Translations under genes and position numbers: made by a program
Shown here: piece by piece, positions 1-7,865 of the stretch
Layout of the letters: the number at the start of each line of letters is the position of its first letter
Numbering within the stretch: the stretch's first letter is position 1
Assembly: GCF_028623165.1 (NCBI RefSeq)
Contig: NZ_CP117768.1
Coordinates: 2,914,001-2,978,000, forward strand
Length of the DNA stretch: 64,000 nt
Source: Nostoc sp. UHCC 0926
GTDB taxonomy: Bacteria; Cyanobacteriota; Cyanobacteriia; Cyanobacteriales; Nostocaceae
Direction: 5' to 3'
The notes under the pieces: generated by a model
The model's input: the letters and a program-made list of their open reading frames with translations, nothing else
The model's database searches: none
Told to the model about the DNA's origin: nothing

Positions 1-2
1 AA

Positions 3-92
3 TTTCGAGGTAATGACCGTATTCAATCACCAACTTTCCCAGAGTTGAATTTAACCGCAGAACAAATTTTTTGCGCTGGTGTGATCAGCTAA
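3..92 (+). CDS. C-terminal end of an Uma2-like endonuclease family protein (partial)
   Basis: Frame 3 is open from the left edge to a TAA at 90-92 and encodes 29 residues that include NDRIQSPTFPELNLTAEQIF. This resembles the usual end of cyanobacterial Uma2 (restriction-endonuclease-like fold) proteins, where a short strand and 'FPELNLTAEQI' close the domain. No catalytic residues lie in the visible part, so the family call rests on tail similarity recalled from the family and is tentative. The gene starts outside the window. Confidence 0.5.
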   Translation, partial: FRGNDRIQSPTFPELNLTAEQIFCAGVIS

Positions 93-140
93 ATCCACAG
101 TGTATATTAAAATTACATTAGAATTCAGGAGTTAGAAAGC

Positions 141-245
141 AATACAGTTCAGTTAAGCATTTCTTCCTTCTCTTCCTTTGCGTTCTTTGCGCCCTTGGCG
201 GTTCGTTAAAAAAATTGACTTTAGATAAAGAGTTAAGCCTTAACC
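141..245. repeat. Dispersed repeat, copy 1 (about 105 bp)
   Basis: This stretch is nearly identical to 28199-28330: both run from 'aatacagtt' through 'gcgcccttggcggttcgtt' to 'gagttaagccttaac'. Copy 1 lacks the 21-nt insert seen at 28255-28275 in copy 2. It has no ORF and sits between the Uma2-like tail and the desaturase. Confidence 0.8.
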
Positions 246-306
246 CAAGCGTATTGAGTTAGAAGGGAACCCACGCGCAACTGTTCACGCCGACCTACTT
301 AAAATT

Positions 307-1272
307 ATGTCTAATAACGCAATTATTCAATCTGAATTATTGGAACCCAAAGTTGATAATGAGCAAAAACTCTACCAAATTATCACTATACAGGAATTAA
401 GTCTTCTAAACCATCGCTCCAACTCCAAAGGACTAGTTCAACTGGCTTTTCATCTCACTGTTATGGGTTTGAGTGGCTACTTATGGGCAACGAATTTTGG
501 CAATTGGTCGGTGGCTATACCAGCACTGGTAATCTACGGCTTCAGTCTAGCTTCGATGTTTGCACCAATGCACGAATGTGTTCACAGAACAGCTTTCGCT
601 AACAATCGTTTCAATGATGCTGTAGCTTGGTTTTCCGGCTTGCTCTCATTTTACAACAGCACGTTTTTTCGTCGTTATCATAAGTGGCATCATCGCTACA
701 CTCGCGTTCCTGACAAAGATCCGGAATTGACCGATCCCAAACCGAGCAACCTGGGTAAATACTTGTTGATAATTAGTGGTTTACCGTAGTGGTGGGGTAA
801 AATGCGTGGGCATTTTCAGGTTGCAACTGCTCAATTTGACGATTTTCCATTTGTGCCAGAAGCAGCACGAGCCGAAGTTATTCGCTCCACACGTTGGCAA
901 TTAGGTATTTATGCAGGTGCGTAGGCGAAGCCCGTCGTAGACATCGCTATCTCAATTGCAGTTGGTCAGCCTTGGTTTTTCCTCTATTGGCTGCTACCAC
1001 TCCTTGTAGGTCAGCCGATTCTGCGGTTTATTCTGTTAGCAGAACATACAGGTTGCACTCTTGACGCAAATCTGCTCACGAATACACGTACAACGCTGAC
1101 CCTCTGGCCGGCGCGATTTTTCATGTGGAATATGCCATTTCATGCAGAGCATCATTTGTACGCATCAATTCCGTTCCACGCCCTACCAAAAGCACATCAG
1201 CAGTTGAGCAAACACTTTACCTACATTGAATCTGGCTATCTGAAAGTCAACTGGGATATTGTGGCTAAATAG
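307..1272 (+). pseudogene. Membrane fatty acid desaturase, broken by two in-frame TAG codons
   Basis: One reading frame from the ATG at 307 to the TAG at 1270-1272 encodes a PF00487-type fatty acid desaturase of about 320 residues, a normal family length. All three iron-binding histidine boxes are present in order: HECVH (about residue 96), HKWHH (about 126) and HAEHH near the C-terminus, with hydrophobic segments between them. The frame is interrupted by TAG at 787-789, within GLP-stop-WWGKMRG where a Trp codon could have changed by one base, and by TAG at 922-924. The second stop lies inside a dispersed short repeat (918-948) that entered without shifting the frame. Only the first 160 residues can be made, with one and a half histidine motifs short of an active site. 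Family enzymes introduce double bonds into membrane lipids; this copy is probably dead unless stops are read through. The next gene is another di-iron membrane enzyme. Confidence 0.85.
918..948. repeat. Short dispersed repeat inside the desaturase pseudogene
   Basis: The unit begins 'tgcgtaggcgaagcccgtcg' and ends 'tagacatcgct'. Relatives occur at 2725-2755, 21688-21722, 53525-53554 (reverse) and 54224-54260. Here it sits inside a coding frame, adds about ten codons and brings the second TAG. Confidence 0.8.
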
Positions 1273-1390
1273 GGGTAGTTGGTAGGATGACAATAAGTCT
1301 ATTTGATTTTTGTTTGCTCTAGGCTCGACCTTAATGCACCTTTATCAGATGATCATGAAGAATGATTAAGAAAAACGAGTATAGACAAAC

Positions 1391-2659
1391 GTGATAAAAA
1401 TGCTATCTGAAAACTTGATTGGAATTGAAGCAAGATTACAAATTAATTGGGTTTGGCTAAATGCCAGCTTACAGTTTGCTACTTGGGGACTTTTTTCACT
1501 TTTACTCGCTGAGGTCTTGAGAGACAGCTACCATGCTTTGTGTCACCAAGTCAATTGGCTTGCTAAATGGCACAACAAGCACCACATGGCCTATCGCCGG
1601 GATTTATCGATAGTTTCCCCGAAAGTTTATCAAGAATCTCAGCTCTATCACGACATTTTAGAGTCAAGTCTACTGCTGCTGGTATTGGTAGTCATTGCCT
1701 TAATTGTCCAGCAAATGGGGTTATGGCTGGGAGTAGCTTATGCTTGCACCTTTTTATATGGCGCGTCCTTGCGATATTTCCAGGGAAAAATTGATACAGA
1801 CTACAACCACCTACCCGGTCCTTTAGAGACAATTCCATCCATTTGGTGGGTGAATCGCTCTTACCATTGGCGGCATCATTTTGATGATGTCAACGCTTAC
1901 TACAGTGGTGTCTTTCCCCTAGTGGATAAAATTCTTGGTACAGGACTGTCTCTCAAGGGGAAAACCATCGCTTTAACCGGAGCATCAGGAGCATTGGGGC
2001 AAGCATTAACAGCTGAACTTGTAAAGAATAATGCTAAAGTCGTGGCATTAACCACCAATCCAGAAAAATTAGTAGAGCAAGTTGGGGTGAAAGTGGTTCC
2101 CTGGCAGTTAGGTAACGAATCGGAACTGAAGAATAGTTTAGAGAAAGTAGATATTTTAATTATCAACCACGGAATCAATGTCTACACCAGCCGCACACCA
2201 GAGGCCATCAACTCCTCCTATGAGGTGAATACCTTTTCAGCATTGCGGTTGATAGATGTATTTTTGACAACTGTGACAGGGCCACAAGCAAAAGCAACGA
2301 AGGAAATCTGGGTAAATACGTCTGAAGCTGAGGTGTCTCCAGCCCTGAGTCCGCTTTATGAACTCAGCAAGCGATCGCTAGGAGATATTGTTACCCTCAA
2401 GCGTTTGGACGGGGATTGTGTAATTCGCAAGTTAATTCTTGGCCCGTTTAAGAGTCAACTGAATCCTTATGGAGTGATGTCTGCACAGCAAGTTGCTCGT
2501 GCGATCTTATTTTTGGCACGGCGAGACTTCCGAAATATTATTGTGACAATAAATCCTCTCACCTATCTGCTGTTTCCCTTAAAAGAAACTAGTACATGGC
2601 TATACTATCGAGTCTTCAGCCGAACAGCAAAAAGTGAACAGGACTTACACAAACAATAG
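1391..2659 (+). CDS. Bifunctional sterol desaturase-like / short-chain dehydrogenase fusion protein
   Basis: A 422-residue two-domain protein. Residues 1 to about 190 are a membrane fatty-acid-hydroxylase/sterol-desaturase domain with hydrophobic segments and di-iron histidine motifs HALCH (about 49), HNKHH (about 61) and HWRHH (about 160). From about residue 190 a Rossmann SDR domain follows, with the cofactor loop TGASGALG and the YELSK active-site pair. Fusions of this type are known in cyanobacteria; the substrate is unknown and an oxidation step followed by ketone/alcohol interconversion on a lipid or carotenoid is inference. The GTG at 1391 gives the longest frame; an ATG three codons on (1400) is an equally good start and neither has a strong ribosome site. 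It follows the broken desaturase by 118 bp on the same strand. Confidence 0.85.
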   Translation: MIKMLSENLIGIEARLQINWVWLNASLQFATWGLFSLLLAEVLRDSYHALCHQVNWLAKWHNKHHMAYRRDLSIVSPKVYQESQLYHDILESSLLLLVLVVIALIVQQMGLWLGVAYACTFLYGASLRYFQGKIDTDYNHLPGPLETIPSIWWVNRSYHWRHHFDDVNAYYSGVFPLVDKILGTGLSLKGKTIALTGASGALGQALTAELVKNNAKVVALTTNPEKLVEQVGVKVVPWQLGNESELKNSLEKVDILIINHGINVYTSRTPEAINSSYEVNTFSALRLIDVFLTTVTGPQAKATKEIWVNTSEAEVSPALSPLYELSKRSLGDIVTLKRLDGDCVIRKLILGPFKSQLNPYGVMSAQQVARAILFLARRDFRNIIVTINPLTYLLFPLKETSTWLYYRVFSRTAKSEQDLHKQ

Positions 2660-2681
2660 CCGAAACCGTGATTTTCTTCTT

Positions 2682-2705
2682 AGGGGCAATTCATGAATTG
2701 CCCCT
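2682..2705. terminator. Perfect 24-nt palindrome after the fusion gene
   Basis: AGGGGCAATTCA is followed directly by its reverse complement, ending at 2705. The palindrome is 22 bp past the stop codon at 2659. There is no T-run, so it may be a dispersed hairpin repeat or a factor-dependent end rather than a classical terminator. A short dispersed repeat of the GCGTAGGCGTAGCCC type follows at 2725-2755. Confidence 0.5.
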
Positions 2706-2854
2706 GAGCGCGTATAGTATTTATTGCGTAGGCGTAGCCCGCCGCAGGCATCGCTCCGAGTGAGTGCTGATTATTTAATGTTGAAAAAAGCATACTCTTA
2801 TGGACTTTTAAAATGAAAAGGCTATTCTATTCCAGATTTTGAGTAATTATTATC

Positions 2855-3241
2855 CTAATATAAAACACTGACCGAGTAGGAACGAATTGCCGGGTCTACA
2901 GTTAAAATTGTTAAATTATGTTGTAAAGCTTGACAAATCAACATCCTATCAAAAGGATCGCGATGTAATAATGGTAATTTTAATAGTTGAGCAACACTTT
3001 CTTCATCTAGGTTGAGACTACTGATTAAATGCTGCTGACGCTGTTTAGGAAGATAGATTTCAGGTGATTCTGGTAATGGTAATTTACCTAATTGATATTT
3101 AACAGTTGCTTCCCAAACTGAAACGCAACTTAAATATACATCGTTATTTAAATCACGAATGCTATTTTGTAAATTAATTGGTAATTTTTGATCACCACTA
3201 ATAAACCATAAGAAAATATGGGTATCTAATAATAGTTTCAT
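2855..3241 (-). CDS. PIN-domain toxin (VapC-like) of a type II toxin-antitoxin pair
   Basis: A 128-residue PIN-domain protein, the usual size for this family. The N-terminus KLLLDTHIFLWF carries the first acidic metal ligand; an acidic residue in 'SVWEATVKYQLGKL' and 'HRDPFDRMLICQAL' with 'ILTVDPAI' at the end supply the remaining PIN motifs. Family members are Mg2+-dependent ribonucleases that cut tRNA or rRNA and are held off by a partner antitoxin. The start codon overlaps the 3' end of the upstream antitoxin gene by 4 bp (ATGA overlap), which indicates translational coupling. The substrate RNA cannot be told from sequence. Confidence 0.9.
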   Translation of the reverse strand: MKLLLDTHIFLWFISGDQKLPINLQNSIRDLNNDVYLSCVSVWEATVKYQLGKLPLPESPEIYLPKQRQQHLISSLNLDEESVAQLLKLPLLHRDPFDRMLICQALQHNLTILTVDPAIRSYSVSVLY

Positions 3242-3477
3242 TTCCCTTCAAAACTATTCAAAATCTCTTCAGGTAAGGGACTATCAAAATCATCTGGAAC
3301 AATGAACTCCCCAGCACATAAGCCATAAGGTCTAATTGGTTGAGAGGTGGCTGAAACTGGTTTAATTTCTGCAATAGGTTTACCTGCTTGCATGATAATA
3401 ATACTTTCTCCTGCTACTACTTGTTGAAGATAGCTAGTTAAGTTCTGCTGGATTTCATCAATTGTTACGGTTAACAT
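3238..3477 (-). CDS. Antitoxin, Phd/YefM-like family
   Basis: A 79-residue protein starting MLTVTIDEIQQNLTSYLQQV and containing 'GESIIIMQAGKPIAEIKPV', the classic Phd/YefM DNA-binding half. The C-terminal half (from about residue 45) is short and acidic, as expected for the segment that wraps the toxin. It is the first gene of the pair with the PIN toxin at 2855-3241. Phd-type antitoxins usually repress their own promoter, so the site is expected just upstream (3478-3540), but no clear operator was recognised. Confidence 0.88.
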   Translation of the reverse strand: MLTVTIDEIQQNLTSYLQQVVAGESIIIMQAGKPIAEIKPVSATSQPIRPYGLCAGEFIVPDDFDSPLPEEILNSFEGK

Positions 3478-3606
3478 AAGATGTGTATGTAGGAATATTT
3501 CTAGTATATCAAGTTGAGAGTTTTAAATTATAGCAATTACTATTCCAGCATTAGCAGCAGCTTTTAATGATTAGACTCATGAAATACTGTTAACGAAGGA
3601 TAAATC

Positions 3607-3672
3607 ATGAATATCCAAATTAAACCTGAATTAGAGCAAATTATCCAAGCACAAATTCCTCCGGGTAGATAA
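3607..3672 (+). pseudogene. N-terminal fragment of an antitoxin-like gene
   Basis: A 21-codon frame beginning MNIQIKPELEQIIQAQI and then stopping at TAA 3670-3672. The sequence resembles the first strand and helix of ParD-like antitoxins ('...LEQIIQAQIATGKY...'), with the rest of the gene and any toxin missing. A second, decayed toxin-antitoxin locus beside a functional one is the simplest reading. The family recognition is from memory and the fragment is short. Confidence 0.45.
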
Positions 3673-3715
3673 TTTCAACTCGCAACGCTATTATAATTAT
3701 AAAATTTAGGCTTAA

Positions 3716-4051
3716 TTAAGTAACAGCAAATTCAGTATACTGTCTGATATCGGCTGGTTGGAAGGCGAGAACAATTTTATTTTTAGGAATACCAGCGTTA
3801 ACAAGTTCGTTGGCTATACCGTATTCTGTACCGTCTCTTTGAATCCAGATTTTGTCGTTGATAATGTCAATATGGACTAAGCAACCATGTACCCGTAGAT
3901 TATTTTCCCACCCTAGTGTTAGTAGTAGGTAATGGTTAGCGGTTTGGTCAATAATTAGTTGTCTTTCTAGTTCTCCATAAGCGTAGGAGAGTTGGGCATA
4001 TTCGTCTAATACTTTTTGAATGATTTGGCGATAATTATCTAAGGTATCCAT
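3716..4051 (-). CDS. xisI: XisI-family protein (second copy)
   Basis: A 111-residue protein of the fdxN element excision controlling factor XisI family: it has the typical 'YQLLLTLGWEN..RVHGCLVHIDI' like core (here YLLLTLGWENN and RVHGCLVHIDIINDKIWIQR), then 'GIANELVNAGIPKNKIVLAF' and an 'RQYTEFAV' tail. XisI proteins were found as accessory factors for excision of the nitrogen-fixation fdxN element; most copies lie in genomes with no such element nearby and their biochemical role is unknown. Its partner xisH overlaps it upstream but is decayed (4039-4215), leaving an orphan xisI. It is about 45% identical by eye to the XisI at 5127-5456. Confidence 0.85.
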   Translation of the reverse strand: MDTLDNYRQIIQKVLDEYAQLSYAYGELERQLIIDQTANHYLLLTLGWENNLRVHGCLVHIDIINDKIWIQRDGTEYGIANELVNAGIPKNKIVLAFQPADIRQYTEFAVT

Positions 4052-4215
4052 TGCATTACCACCTCTCCTTTTGAGTCGAAGACAAGTAAAAAAAGGCGTT
4101 GATTTTTTAATAATATTTTACCAATTGGTTCTTTAAATAGTTCTGAGTAGATTTCTTAACGAATAGCCAGATACAAGTGGTGGTCAGGTTCTCAACGAGT
4201 AAGAATATCGTAATA
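4039..4215 (-). pseudogene. xisH: Decayed 3' part of xisH
   Basis: On the minus strand one frame, ending with TAG at 4041-4039 and overlapping the xisI start by 13 bp, reads EPDHHLYLAIR, stop, EIYSELFKEPIGKILL, then LFLLVFDSKGEVVMQWIP. This matches the C-terminal third of XisH (compare LYLAIGYEIYKEF and LLIFEPIKQEIVLW in the intact copy at 5444-5866). In-frame TGA and TAA stops and the absence of the nuclease core show it is a remnant. The overlap with xisI is the same 13-bp arrangement as in the intact pair. Confidence 0.75.
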
Positions 4216-4342
4216 TAAGATATATTGCTATATTGTCCTAAAGCATTTTCTACAAATAACCAAATTATATATGCTAAAAGGTTTATAGATAAAATAGACA
4301 GCTTGTAATTTATTTTAAATATGAAGATAATCTACAATTTTA

Positions 4343-4738
4343 TTATTTTAAATGTGGGTTGTGTTTTTTTAAGTTTTCTTTAATTTCTTGTAATTTATCT
4401 TCCCTATCTTCTGTTTCAAGAAATATTCTAAGTAAAAAAACATATTTGTCTTTATAATCTGGATGAGTGCCTTTCGAGCATATTACATTCTTACGTCCTG
4501 TAACCTTGCATTTAAGGGAATAAAGTTTATCCCAAACTTCCCACTGAACCCATACTTCTTTACCTACTTGTAAATCTGGAGGTTCAAAATCATATTTGGC
4601 TACACTTATATAATCTGGCTCTGAGTTTTCAGGCAGAACATTAATTAAAAGTTCTATTTGACACTGAAACATAGATAAACTAACCCATTCCTGGTTGTAT
4701 AAAGTATACCTTATAAAATTTACTATTTCTGTTACCAA
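4343..4738 (-). CDS. Unknown protein, last gene of the xisH-xisI operon
   Basis: I do not recognise this 131-residue protein. It has no membrane segment; the middle reads as beta-rich (DLQVGKEVWVQWEVWDKLYSLKCKVTG) and may be a small barrel, and the C-terminus is a charged helix rich in E and K. The frame opens with a TTG (4738) placed immediately after the TGA of the preceding gene (4741-4739), so it is probably made by translational coupling; an internal Met at residue 23 is an alternative. It is the distal gene of a tight minus-strand run xisH, xisI, unknown, unknown. Confidence 0.65.
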   Translation of the reverse strand: MVTEIVNFIRYTLYNQEWVSLSMFQCQIELLINVLPENSEPDYISVAKYDFEPPDLQVGKEVWVQWEVWDKLYSLKCKVTGRKNVICSKGTHPDYKDKYVFLLRIFLETEDREDKLQEIKENLKKHNPHLK

Positions 4739-5101
4739 TCATTTAAACATATAATTTAATATTTTTATAGCATCTTCTGTAAAAACTGTTTTATCAAAGT
4801 ATTGCCATAGTAGCTTTAAACTGCCGCCCTGACATTTTAGCTCACAAATCTTATAAGCAGTATCCCAATCAATTCCTACTGCCTCAAAAAGGTTAAATAG
4901 AGGATAGTTAAAGTGCCAGGCTAATCGTTTTACCACAGCAAGGTCTTCCTTTGAAACAGGATAGTATGTTCTGTTAAATGATTCTAAAATATACTCATAA
5001 GATTCTCCAGAAGTTATCAACTGTGTAAAATCACCAATTAACCCATCAGGTAAGTTTGTTCTTTCTAAAGTTATAAGTACATAATTGTAAAAATTAGACA
5101 T
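4739..5101 (-). CDS. Unknown protein within the xisH-xisI operon
   Basis: About 120 residues when started at the ATG 5101-5099 (MSNFYNYVLITLERTNLPDG). A longer frame exists upstream but overlaps xisI and reads as its shadow, so I reject it. The protein is largely alpha-helical in appearance, with Trp/Tyr-rich stretches (VVKRLAWHFNYPLFNL) and a Cys-containing 'YKICELKCQGGSLKLLWQYF' segment; no domain is recognised. It lies 25 bp behind xisI and directly abuts the next gene, which argues for one transcript. Function unknown; the context suggests a partner or target of the XisH/XisI pair, which is inference only. Confidence 0.65.
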   Translation of the reverse strand: MSNFYNYVLITLERTNLPDGLIGDFTQLITSGESYEYILESFNRTYYPVSKEDLAVVKRLAWHFNYPLFNLFEAVGIDWDTAYKICELKCQGGSLKLLWQYFDKTVFTEDAIKILNYMFK

Positions 5102-5126
5102 AAAGTTTTTTGTTAAGTTAATTAAT

Positions 5127-5456
5127 CTAAACAGATGCAAAACCAGTAAACTGCCGGACATAAGGTGATCTAAAACCCAAAACAATATCTGTTTTCGGTA
5201 CTCCTAACTCTACTAATTCATTAGCTATTCCTTCCTCAGTCAAATCGCGCTGAATCCAAATTTTTCCATCTTTAATATCTACATGAACAACACAACCATA
5301 AGCGCGTTCTTCATTTTCCCATCCCACATGAACTACAAGATAGCGATTTCTTTTACAATCAAAAATTAACTCTTTTTCTGTTCCTTCAGATAAATGATTT
5401 TCTGTATGTCTTCCTAAAACTGTTTGCACTAATTCTGAGTAATTCATTCCTTCCAT
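5127..5456 (-). CDS. xisI: XisI-family protein
   Basis: A 109-residue XisI-family protein, with YLVVHVGWENEERAYGCVVH, 'IWIQRDLTEEGIANELVELG' and the C-terminal 'VRQFTGFAS' diagnostic of the family. It overlaps the upstream xisH by 13 bp, the normal arrangement, so the two are translated from one message and probably act together. XisI is known genetically from fdxN element excision in Anabaena; no recombinase (xisF) is in the window, so an excision role here is not supported. Two unknown genes follow in the same direction. Confidence 0.9.
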   Translation of the reverse strand: MEGMNYSELVQTVLGRHTENHLSEGTEKELIFDCKRNRYLVVHVGWENEERAYGCVVHVDIKDGKIWIQRDLTEEGIANELVELGVPKTDIVLGFRSPYVRQFTGFASV

Positions 5457-5866
5457 AAAACAATCTCCTGTTTAATAGGTTCAAATATCAGCAACTTTAA
5501 TTTATGTTCAGTAATTACTTCTTGAATAAACGGAATCAGAAAAAATTCTTTATATATTTCATAACCAATTGCTAAATATAAAATGCGTTCAGATTCTTTT
5601 TTTCTTAAAACAGAACGGTAATTAAGTGTTTGTCCTAACGCTGTATGAAATTCACTTACCTCTGATTTACCTAGAAAAGATTTGACCTCGACCGCTATCT
5701 TTTGCCCCTCCTTTTCTGCTGCTAAAAGTCTTTCTGCTCCTAAATCAATACGAAATTCGATACCATCTACTGTAATAGATAAAGGATCATGAGTAATAAA
5801 CCAATTATCTTTTTCTAAAGCTAAACGAACTGCATTGTGAAAGATATCTTTCGCTGACATGGACAA
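5444..5866 (-). CDS. xisH: XisH-family protein (endonuclease-like fold)
   Basis: A 140-residue XisH-family protein of full length. The N-terminal helix (MSAKDIFHNAVRLALEKDNW) is followed by 'DPLSITVDGIEFRIDLGAE' and 'GQKIAVEVKSFLG'; the D...E-V-K arrangement matches a PD-(D/E)xK nuclease core, and 'FHTALGQTLNYR' and 'RILYLAIGYEIYKEFF' complete the family pattern. First gene of the operon with xisI (13-bp overlap) and two unknown genes. The start MSMSAKD has a second Met two residues in. Nuclease activity is inferred from the fold signature, not shown for the family. Confidence 0.9.
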   Translation of the reverse strand: MSMSAKDIFHNAVRLALEKDNWFITHDPLSITVDGIEFRIDLGAERLLAAEKEGQKIAVEVKSFLGKSEVSEFHTALGQTLNYRSVLRKKESERILYLAIGYEIYKEFFLIPFIQEVITEHKLKLLIFEPIKQEIVLWKE

Positions 5867-5941
5867 AATAATATTTTATATCCTATCATACCTAATTTTT
5901 TCAGTAATGTATTTCTCCCTTTGCGTCTTTGCGCGAAACAC

Positions 5942-5980
5942 AAAAAAAGGGATAAGCCCAAAAGCCTATCCCCAAAAAAA
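5942..5980 (-). terminator. Intrinsic terminator of ahcY
   Basis: Read on the minus strand, a GC-containing stem (GGGGATAGGC pairing with GCTTATCCC around TTTTGG) is followed by seven T residues. It lies 16 bp past the ahcY stop and is a good rho-independent terminator for that gene. Confidence 0.8.
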
Positions 5981-5995
5981 TCAATTAATCAATCA

Positions 5996-7279
<1,284 letters not shown>

Positions 7280-7379
7280 TTACCTCAAAAAATTAAAAAA
7301 GTTACGTAAAGTTTACGCACTCTACTAGGTTATTCTACTACTGGCGATTTTTGCTTGGAATTAGCAAATCACTAGCCAA

Positions 7380-7572
7380 ACAATTTTGGATTTTAGATTT
7401 GCAATTTTGGATTGAAACAGACCACAAGGATACTTGGCTCTGATGATTTTAGATTGACGATAGCGCAGTGTTAGCGGGTTATCGAGCGGATGATTGGATT
7501 TGTTCCATCCACAAGGGGTGGGGCTTGAACCAATTTTCAATTCCAAAATCCAAAATCTAAAATCTAAAATTG
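7380..7572. repeat. MITE-like inverted-repeat element, copy A (about 193 bp)
   Basis: The ends are inverted repeats made of the tandem motif TTTTGGATTTTAGATTT on the left and its complement (AAATCCAAAATCTAAAATCT) on the right. The core contains 'tacttggctctgatgatttt' and 'agattgacgatagcgcag', also present in the copy at 45894-46102. It is non-coding and fills the gap between ahcY and the MscS gene. No clear target duplication is visible here. Confidence 0.75.
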
Positions 7573-7865
7573 GCGCGGTCAATAGTCTTCAAAACTAGCT
7601 TGACGTTTGATCAGCTGAATGTCAACTTCATCCCCAGCTTCTTCCTTTTTGTTTTATCTTTGGTAAGAGTAAGACTCTTCTCAGCCTTAACTGCTGATTT
7701 TCAGTACTTTGTCATCTTTCTAAAGATAGAGGACAAGCAAAAAACATCAAAATTTCACTATCTAAAGGGAAAACCCAACTTTAGATAGGTACATTTACCA
7801 AAATTCATTGAGGAGGATGGTTATAGAAGTAGTCACTAGTAGATTTTACTTAAGGAGGTGTTTGA

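Noticed and set aside
307..1272. Genome-wide recoding of TAG
   Set aside because: Many genes here (the desaturase itself at 1270, pilus and kinase neighbours) end or are bounded normally at TAG, and other pseudogenes show TGA and TAA too; the two TAGs are simple damage.
3716..5866. fdxN-type excision element
   Set aside because: xisF recombinase and nif genes are absent; the xis names here are family labels only.
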